The notes beneath the pieces were generated by a model that was not told the origin of the DNA, did not search any database, and saw only the letters and a program-made list of their open reading frames with translations. Positions 61,401 to 64,000 of a stretch of DNA of 64,000 nucleotides are shown one piece after another; positions within the stretch are counted from its first letter, which is position 1, and each line of letters opens with the position of its first letter. A program made the translations under genes and the position numbers. Source of the stretch: Tubulanus polymorphus (taxonomy: Eukaryota; Nemertea; Palaeonemertea; Tubulaniformes; Tubulanidae); contig NC_134028.1 of assembly GCF_964204645.1 (NCBI RefSeq), forward strand, positions 23,658,153 through 23,722,152, in the 5' to 3' direction.

Positions 61401-63812
61401 GCCGATTCGGGACTAGCCTGAACGTAACAATTATTAGTTGTGTTATGTAAATGTGCTTTCGTATGTTAATAGCTAAGTAAACAAAACCCAGAGGTAGAAT
61501 TGATGTTTGTATCGAAATATGAGAGTTTTTTATTCCAAGTTCAGAGCTGCCAGCTGTTCCTGATTTTCAGTATTTACTTATAACGAGAAATAATGATTCA
61601 ATTTTTTTTTCACAGTAATGTGAAAGATGTTACTGAAGGTTTAATTTGAACATTTTCTTCAATGAAATGTTACTAAAACGAAATTCAATACGTTACCGAT
61701 AGCACTTTTCAGTTTGGCAGCCCTGCAAGTTTAGATTTCACAATTCCAGTTTGTACCTCTATCCTTACCCCAACAATGTCATATAAAATACTAAATTAAG
61801 ACACAGGATAAGTTAAAACTTTTGATAGATATGTGATATTGAGAAAATACCAAAGCAATAATAAAAAATGTTTTGAAAAATTTCTTTTTTTCTATAGATA
61901 TGTGATATTGAGTAATGGAAATTTACAAGTGAAGAATTTGATGCCGTCAGATGCCGGGATGTACCAGTGTCTGGCATTCAATCAGGCCGGTAATATTGAC
62001 ACCACAACCTGGCTAAAAGTCAGACGTAAGTATTGATAGGACAGGGTAGCGCCACTGACCCGGAAAACTCAGGGAATTCGGATAATGCTATTGACCATGT
62101 ATTCTTTATCAATACGTGATTCAATTAAAACTGAACGTCGTGTTTTAAACCTAGAAATTTCTCTGATTCACGCAGGAAATCTTGTGTAATTGCATGGAAG
62201 AATCAGGAAAACTCGGGGTCTTGTAAATGGGCGGAAAGTTGCTGTAGGATCAATCTATATAATCTACGGATATATCAACCTCACGTGTAGTGAATATACC
62301 GACGCTGCTTGTGTTTTAAGCTTCGCATTATTTTTTCAGATTTCCCTCCATTTTTTACGAAGCTACCCGTGAATATCGTCGTGATCGAAGGAAACCAGGC
62401 GAGGTTTACTTGCGAAGCCGATGGCGCTCCGAAACCTACCATCACATGGATGCGTGGTACGTTATGAAATAACGCTGATTGTGGGGGCTGTAACGATTTA
62501 GAATTTTCACAGAAAAGAATTCTTTGCTTTACTTCATTTTTGAACAAATTGAAAAAAGATCAGACAAAAAAATTAAACATAACAATATACAGAGTCTGGA
62601 TGAAGTAATTGATAATTCTAATATCAAGTTATACTTTAAAAAAAATTTAAGCTTGAAAAAATTGAAATGCACCTTTAAAAAAAAAGATAACTTGTAGGAT
62701 AAAATTGTTTTTCAAGTACCTAGAAAATAAATCTATATATTTTGTGCGTGGTAATGGATCTAATTTCTTAAGAATAAATAAAATGAATAAAGCAAAGATA
62801 TTAAATCAGAGCTGAAAATTAGGGTTTATAAGTAACGAAAAGAGCTAGAAAAGTAGAGATTTTGTGAGTAATGGGAATTGATCCAAGGATGCTTGACCTG
62901 ACTATAGACGTAACAATTGTGCTGCTACAACTGTTACAAACTGTTCACTCGATTTAAACTTCAGGAACGACGGCAATTTCACCATCGAGTCGAATTCAAC
63001 TGAACAGCAACGGCGAACAATTACTGATCTCAAATACCGTCGAAGCTGATTCCGGACCGTATAAATGTATCGCTAACAATGATAAAGGTTCACAGACCAC
63101 ACAGGCCACGCTTAGTGTTTACGGTAAGAACTCATCAGAAACTCGGAGGAGAAAATCCAAAAATGTACAAATCTGGCGGCAAAACTGGTTTGATATTGAA
63201 GATCGAGGTATCCGTGATGAAAAAATAAATCCCACAATTTTTGGATGACTAAAAATTCGATTTTGGAAAAATTTTTTTGATTTGTACATTGTGGGTTTTT
63301 ATCTTATTATCCGTTCACCACGTTAGAGTGCGGTTATTGTACTACTATGACTAAAAAGTTTATTCAAAATACAATGTACTAGAAATATTTCGGTGGTTCT
63401 TACCTCCTTTCTTCGGTTCAAAATGATGTCAAATGATTATACAGTACATATGAAATAACACGCAAATCACTGCACATAGTTAGGTTATGGACACTGGAGA
63501 AATGAGTGTCTGTTATTGAAACGGTTTTTCTTTTTTCAGTAAAAACCGTTATCGTGGAACCACCTCAGGACACGTCCCGCGTGATGGGTTCGGACGTACT
63601 GATGCGCTGCGGCGTCAAACATTCGGCGTCGGTGAAAATCACGATCAAATGGTACAACAACGATCGGCTGATTAACGATCAGCGGATGATCGTTCACGAC
63701 AACGGCAGTCTCGAAATCCGTCAGATCAACACGAACGACATCGGAGAATACATGTGTAAAGTGACGTCGGTTTCAGGCAATGACAGTCGAAGTGCTACAT
63801 TGACCGTTTTAG
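25326..63812 (+). CDS. sdk: Sidekick: signal peptide and Ig domains 1-6 (5' part of gene)
   Basis: Sidekick is a homophilic cell-adhesion protein of the immunoglobulin superfamily that directs synaptic layer targeting and sits at tricellular junctions in flies. Ten exons (25326-25464, 40777-41043, 41723-42028, 42482-42587, 52994-53223, 57028-57178, 61898-62025, 62340-62456, 62965-63123, 63540-63812) join in frame to 625 codons with consistent phases. They encode an N-terminal hydrophobic signal and six Ig domains. Sidekick-specific matches are the cysteine-free Ig2, PTIIIPPSDT at the start of Ig3, and GNDSRSATLTV at the end of Ig6. Cys pairs and a core Trp are present in Ig1 and Ig3-Ig6. The family also has about 13 FN3 domains, a membrane span and a PDZ-binding tail, which must lie right of the window. 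Introns of 15.3 and 10.4 kb are repeat-filled. L1CAM or contactin were considered; the Ig2/Ig3/Ig6 signatures favour sidekick. Confidence 0.93.
27823..28442. repeat. Minisatellite, 35-bp unit, about 17 copies
   Basis: The unit begins gatggattgaacgcgacgag and ends gactgagattgagac. The outer copies are the most diverged. Because the unit is not divisible by three, one pattern of 35 residues runs through all three minus-strand frames, producing false open frames of up to 195 codons. Confidence 0.95.
30970..31444. mobile_element. MITE of the CAGGACCCAGTT family, interrupted by a second element
   Basis: The left end CAGGACCCAGTTCAACAGTT and the right end (aactgtggaactggaaccagg) match the uninterrupted copy at 38710-38823. 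The extra 348 bp at 31002-31349 lies between them. Confidence 0.7.
31002..31349. mobile_element. MITE with about 39-bp TIRs inserted in another MITE
   Basis: tagcgcacatcgacactgcg (31002) through ctagttgc (31040) is exactly mirrored at 31311-31349. The GCGCACATCG motif recurs inside at about 31057 and 31135, with a variant near 31240, so the element is built of degenerate subrepeats. No coding capacity; target duplication not resolved. Confidence 0.75.
37638..37735. repeat. AT-rich palindrome
   Basis: gataataatgataatgata near 37638 faces tattattatcattatcat ending near 37733. The whole stretch is A/T with scattered G and C and should form a long hairpin. Arms are imperfect. Confidence 0.6.
37843..38085. 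repeat. Three tandem copies of an 81-83-bp unit
   Basis: Each unit starts gaattgattgttttttt and contains ctaaattctaccggtagaac and attagtttagaatcaatatt. Copies start at 37844, 37925 and 38008 and are nearly identical, pointing to recent duplication. Confidence 0.93.
38710..38823. mobile_element. Short MITE, CAGGACCCAGTT ends, uninterrupted copy
   Basis: 114 bp. The left end CAGGACCCAGTTTGACAGTT faces a right end whose reverse complement is CAGGGTCCAGTTCCACAGTT. Same family as 13812-13897 and 30970-31444. Confidence 0.75.
40010..40085 (-). mobile_element. tRNA-derived SINE head or tRNA pseudogene (Ala-like)
   Basis: Minus strand: A box TAGCTCAAGTGG (40061-40050) followed by tagagcaacagcccggcaag and gcgagag, resembling a tRNA-Ala with loop ccGGCaa. 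The B-box region (gggtccgatgc) is degraded, so probably not functional. Confidence 0.5.
40777..41043 (+). CDS. sdk: Sidekick exon 2: Ig1
   Basis: Acceptor acttgcag ends at 40776; donor gtaagt starts at 41044. One complete Ig domain: KIMFCQASAF (first Cys), PSPTYRWIKNG (core Trp), RSDEGEYQCLANNTYGAI (D-x-G-x-Y-x-C, second Cys). N-glycosylation sequon NNT. The domain ends KATLKVA followed by a split Tyr codon. Confidence 0.94.
41151..41337. repeat. Tandem pair of about 85-90-bp tRNA-like units
   Basis: The two copies start catcctccctcgg (41151) and catcttccctcgg (41241), and a third start appears at 41326. Each carries aggattcgaacct or a variant, the reverse complement of a pol III B box, so they may be a duplicated SINE fragment on the minus strand. 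Confidence 0.7.
41393..41665. mobile_element. piggyBac-like MITE, second copy
   Basis: The right end gcactggaaggg is followed by TTAA (41666-41669). The left end ctcttccagtgc is preceded by ttca, a decayed TTAA. The interior matches the copy at 10189-10463 throughout, for example gatggcagcacctgtcaaac. Confidence 0.8.
41723..42028 (+). CDS. sdk: Sidekick exon 3: cysteine-free Ig2
   Basis: Acceptor aattttcag ends at 41722; donor gtaagt at 42029. The Ig-like core reads KTVTVNEGTAIRLRLPTL, ANPKPLVSWFNV, LNDGLVILDAKLSDNSRVF, and ends with IDTGNYTINVQ. The usual two cysteines are absent, as in vertebrate sidekick Ig2, and the Trp is kept. A segment of about 17 residues (ATASSIYLRVSGTWQ) between the two ends is unusual. 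Sequon NYT. Confidence 0.9.
42029..42481 (+). other. Sidekick intron 3
   Basis: 453 bp with a tRNA-like SINE head (minus strand, 42130-42195) followed by sequence of a repeat family containing ctaagac-type motifs that also occurs near 15690-15790 and 47215. Confidence 0.85.
42130..42195 (-). mobile_element. tRNA-derived SINE head
   Basis: Minus strand: A box TAGCTCAGTGG (42190-42180) and B box GGTTCGAGTCC (42150-42140) match the pol III consensus exactly, with loop attCATaat between them (Met-like anticodon position). The stems do not close into a good tRNA. Confidence 0.6.
42482..42587 (+). CDS. sdk: Sidekick exon 4: first half of Ig3
   Basis: Acceptor ttacctgtag ends at 42481; donor gtaagt at 42588 (phase 2). 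Reads GAVGDVLPTIIIPPSDTIAV, then QGDTAVYFECVINA with the first Cys of Ig3. The PTIIIPP start is shared with vertebrate sidekicks. Confidence 0.93.
42795..43046. mobile_element. GGGTGGCC-ended repeat, longer family
   Basis: Starts cagagtagccacttcacctg and ends aaagtggcaccctg. Shared blocks with 46924 and 48255 are aatttgttgagattgctaga and gtcagggaaaacaatgtaca. Noncoding. Confidence 0.7.
44363..44790. repeat. Degenerate pyrimidine-rich repeat
   Basis: About 430 bp of imperfect cctcccctgcctccc and ctccccctcacctccc units, strongly C-rich on the + strand. Any open frame here is proline/serine/leucine-rich by composition only. Confidence 0.85.
45307..45497. mobile_element. ACAGGGTGGC-ended repeat, partial copy
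   Basis: Begins acagggcggccactgacctg and shares tacgtgattcaatgaaaaat with the copies at 9283 and 62041. The right end is not preserved. Confidence 0.65.
46924..47210. mobile_element. GGGTGGCC-ended repeat, longer family
   Basis: Begins cagtgtggccacttgcctgg, contains gaaaatttgttcagattgct and ends near aaaatagccatcgtg. A diverged copy of the 42795 element. Confidence 0.65.
48255..48503. mobile_element. GGGTGGCC-ended repeat, longer family
   Basis: Ends aaagtggccaccctg; contains atttgttgagattgctagat. The left end is degraded (starts near caggtgcctttt). Confidence 0.65.
49018..49215. repeat. Degenerate tandem repeat, about 50-bp unit, four copies
   Basis: gacatcat recurs at 49025, 49072, 49122 and 49176. 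The last units share gatgacatcataaccctagc and tgaccaatcactggctagg. Confidence 0.85.
49828..49880 (-). mobile_element. tRNA-derived SINE head
   Basis: Minus strand: A-box-like TGGTCCATTGGGTAG and B-box-like GGGTTTGATCGCC at tRNA spacing, with tgctttctacgag in the anticodon-arm position. Diverged. Confidence 0.5.
50821..50950. mobile_element. Foldback MITE (about 50-bp arms)
   Basis: The left arm (cacaataataaag, then aatttgacgttt) is mirrored on the right by ctttattattgtg and aaacgtcaaacg. The spacer is only about 25 bp, so the transcript would fold into one hairpin. Confidence 0.7.
51001..51133. mobile_element. 133-bp MITE with 28-bp perfect TIRs
   Basis: Starts CAGGGGCCGGTTGCTCAAAA and ends with its exact reverse complement over 28 bp; similarity continues further inward. 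No clear target duplication. A diverged relative lies at 53382-53504. Confidence 0.85.
52994..53223 (+). CDS. sdk: Sidekick exon 5: second half of Ig3
   Basis: Acceptor ttattctag ends at 52993; donor gtaagc at 53224. Reads PLSSLRISWFKKE (core Trp), RKLTIKYPSTADAGIYGCKA (second Cys), ITRTANLTVH with sequon NLT. Joined to exon 4 across a 10.4-kb intron through a split Arg codon. GC content is clearly higher than in the flanking intron. Confidence 0.93.
53382..53504. mobile_element. Diverged copy of the 51001 MITE
   Basis: Starts ctgggatcagttgctcttaa, then gttggttagagttaacc, and ends caacctggcccctg. The same order of motifs as 51001-51133 with many substitutions. Confidence 0.6.
55794..55953. 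mobile_element. Foldback MITE with about 30-bp TIRs
   Basis: The left end tcccaaaatagaattttatg is the reverse complement, with few mismatches, of the right end (cataaaattctattgtggga). 160 bp, no coding capacity. Confidence 0.75.
57028..57178 (+). CDS. sdk: Sidekick exon 6: first half of Ig4
   Basis: Acceptor tgcgcag ends at 57027; donor gtaagt at 57179 (phase 2). Reads VKPSTSKEYNPIEKDYG, then DSVELSCEANGTPTPRIYWY (Cys and Trp) and MNGNLVEPQNKPN. The frame is open upstream into the intron, which would falsely suggest a separate start at 56940. Confidence 0.92.
58850..58888. repeat. Perfect hairpin, 16-bp stem, 7-nt loop
   Basis: GGACGTATAAACTAGA (58850-58865), loop cttataa, then TCTAGTTTATACGTCC (58873-58888). 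No mismatches. No following T-run, so not a classical terminator. Confidence 0.9.
60180..60297. repeat. Degenerate ttatatagaata tandem repeats
   Basis: ttatatagaata-like units recur about every 12-25 bases. Confidence 0.7.
61825..61912 (+). repeat. 19-bp direct repeat spanning the acceptor of sidekick exon 7
   Basis: atagatatgtgatattgag occurs at 61825-61843 and 61894-61912, 69 bases apart. The second copy contains the AG acceptor (61896-61897) and the first bases of exon 7. Confidence 0.95.
61898..62025 (+). CDS. sdk: Sidekick exon 7: second half of Ig4
   Basis: Acceptor ttttttctatag ends at 61897; donor gtaagt at 62026 (phase 1). Reads YVILSNGNLQVKNLMPSDAG, then MYQCLAFNQAGNID (second Cys) and TTTWLKVR. 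The exon start and acceptor are duplicated 69 bases upstream (see findings). Confidence 0.93.
62026..62339 (+). other. Sidekick intron 7
   Basis: 314 bp, about two thirds of it the repeat at 62041-62232. Confidence 0.9.
62041..62232. mobile_element. ACAGGGTGGC-ended repeat
   Basis: Begins acagggtagcgccactgacc, contains atcaatacgtgattcaatta and runs to about gtaaatgggcgg. Related to 9283 and 45307; it lies 15 bases after a sidekick donor. Confidence 0.65.
62340..62456 (+). CDS. sdk: Sidekick exon 8: first half of Ig5
   Basis: Acceptor ttttttcag ends at 62339; donor gtacgt at 62457. Reads FPPFFTKLPVNIVVIEGNQ, then ARFTCEADGAPKPTITWMR with first Cys and core Trp. Confidence 0.93.
62457..62964 (+). 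other. Sidekick intron 8
   Basis: 508 bp, very A-rich, splitting Ig5. A B-box-like motif on the minus strand near 62880 hints at another SINE remnant. Nothing else seen. Confidence 0.85.
62965..63123 (+). CDS. sdk: Sidekick exon 9: second half of Ig5
   Basis: Acceptor aacttcag ends at 62964; donor gtaaga at 63124. Reads TTAISPSSRIQLNSNGEQL, then NTVEADSGPYKCIANNDKG (second Cys) and SQTTQATLSVY. Confidence 0.93.
63124..63539 (+). other. Sidekick intron 9
   Basis: 416 bp. The segments ataaatcccacaat (near 63225) and attgtgggttttta (near 63288) are inverted and could form a hairpin. Nothing else seen. Confidence 0.85.
63540..63812 (+). CDS. sdk: Sidekick exon 10: Ig6
   Basis: Acceptor ttttttcag ends at 63539; donor gttggt at 63813 (phase 1). 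A whole Ig domain in one exon: PPQDTSRVMGSDVLMRCGV (Cys), KITIKWYNND (Trp), NDIGEYMCKVTSVSGNDSRS (Cys and sequon NDS), ATLTVL. PPQD, RCGV and GNDSRSA match vertebrate sidekick Ig6. FN3-coding exons should follow outside the window. Confidence 0.94.
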
Positions 63813-64000
63813 GTTGGTTTTTTCTCTTAATGAAAATAATGATGATGATGATTTATTGAGCCTAAATTCCATATAAAATCTGTTAATTGGCTTTACATAA
63901 TGCGCAAGGAGAAAAATAAATGAGTCTGATTAAAAACTTTGATGAACAATTGGGTTTTGAGGTTAGATCGGTAGACTAGATTTGATCGGATTTGGTAACT

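Larger units (their letters stand above)
57179..61897 (+). other. Sidekick intron 6
   Basis: 4.7 kb splitting Ig4. Holds a perfect 16-bp-stem hairpin (58850-58888), a second pair of inverted segments (58949-58965 and 59114-59131), degenerate ttatatagaata repeats (60180-60297) and, at its 3' end, the duplicated acceptor segment. Confidence 0.75.

Noticed and set aside
25326-63812. Assignment to L1CAM/neuroglian or contactin
   Set aside because: Ig1 alone is ambiguous, but the cysteine-free Ig2, PTIIIPP at Ig3 and GNDSRSA in Ig6 are sidekick features.

Overview
The window is animal genomic DNA: AT-rich, with long repeat-filled introns, GT-AG splice sites, tRNA-derived SINEs and many small inverted-repeat (MITE-like) elements. 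Protein similarity points to an invertebrate bilaterian. A marine lophotrochozoan would fit, but I cannot fix the phylum from the sequence alone. I see no prokaryotic or viral genes and no CRISPR array.

Three protein-coding genes are supported by exons that join in frame. (1) Positions 1-10758, + strand: the 3' end of the calcineurin A (PP2B catalytic subunit) gene, six exons plus a candidate 12-nt microexon, followed by a probable long 3'UTR. (2) Positions 18772-19601, - strand: a compact two-exon TMEM11 homologue (mitochondrial inner-membrane protein), complete at 174 residues, convergent with calcineurin. (3) Positions 25326-63812 and beyond the right edge, + strand: the 5' part of sidekick, a neuronal adhesion molecule. 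Ten exons encode a signal peptide and six Ig domains; the fibronectin-III repeats expected for this family must lie downstream. TMEM11 and sidekick are divergent, about 5.7 kb apart.

Most of the remaining sequence is intron. It holds two clear minisatellites (42-bp and 35-bp units), an 82-bp triplication, a 569-bp TTA-flanked MITE of PIF/Harbinger type, two copies of a piggyBac-like MITE (one nested inside another element), several foldback elements, a repeat family with GGGTGGCC-type ends, and SINE heads with polymerase III A and B boxes.

The three genes do not form a pathway. I did not find a previously undescribed system. The observations most worth checking are an in-frame duplication of a splice acceptor in sidekick (61825-61912), the calcineurin microexon (2888-2899), a possible intron-retention isoform of calcineurin lacking the autoinhibitory peptide (9908-9975), the cysteine-free second Ig domain of sidekick, and an unidentified minus-strand open stretch with a good splice donor (3642-3789).
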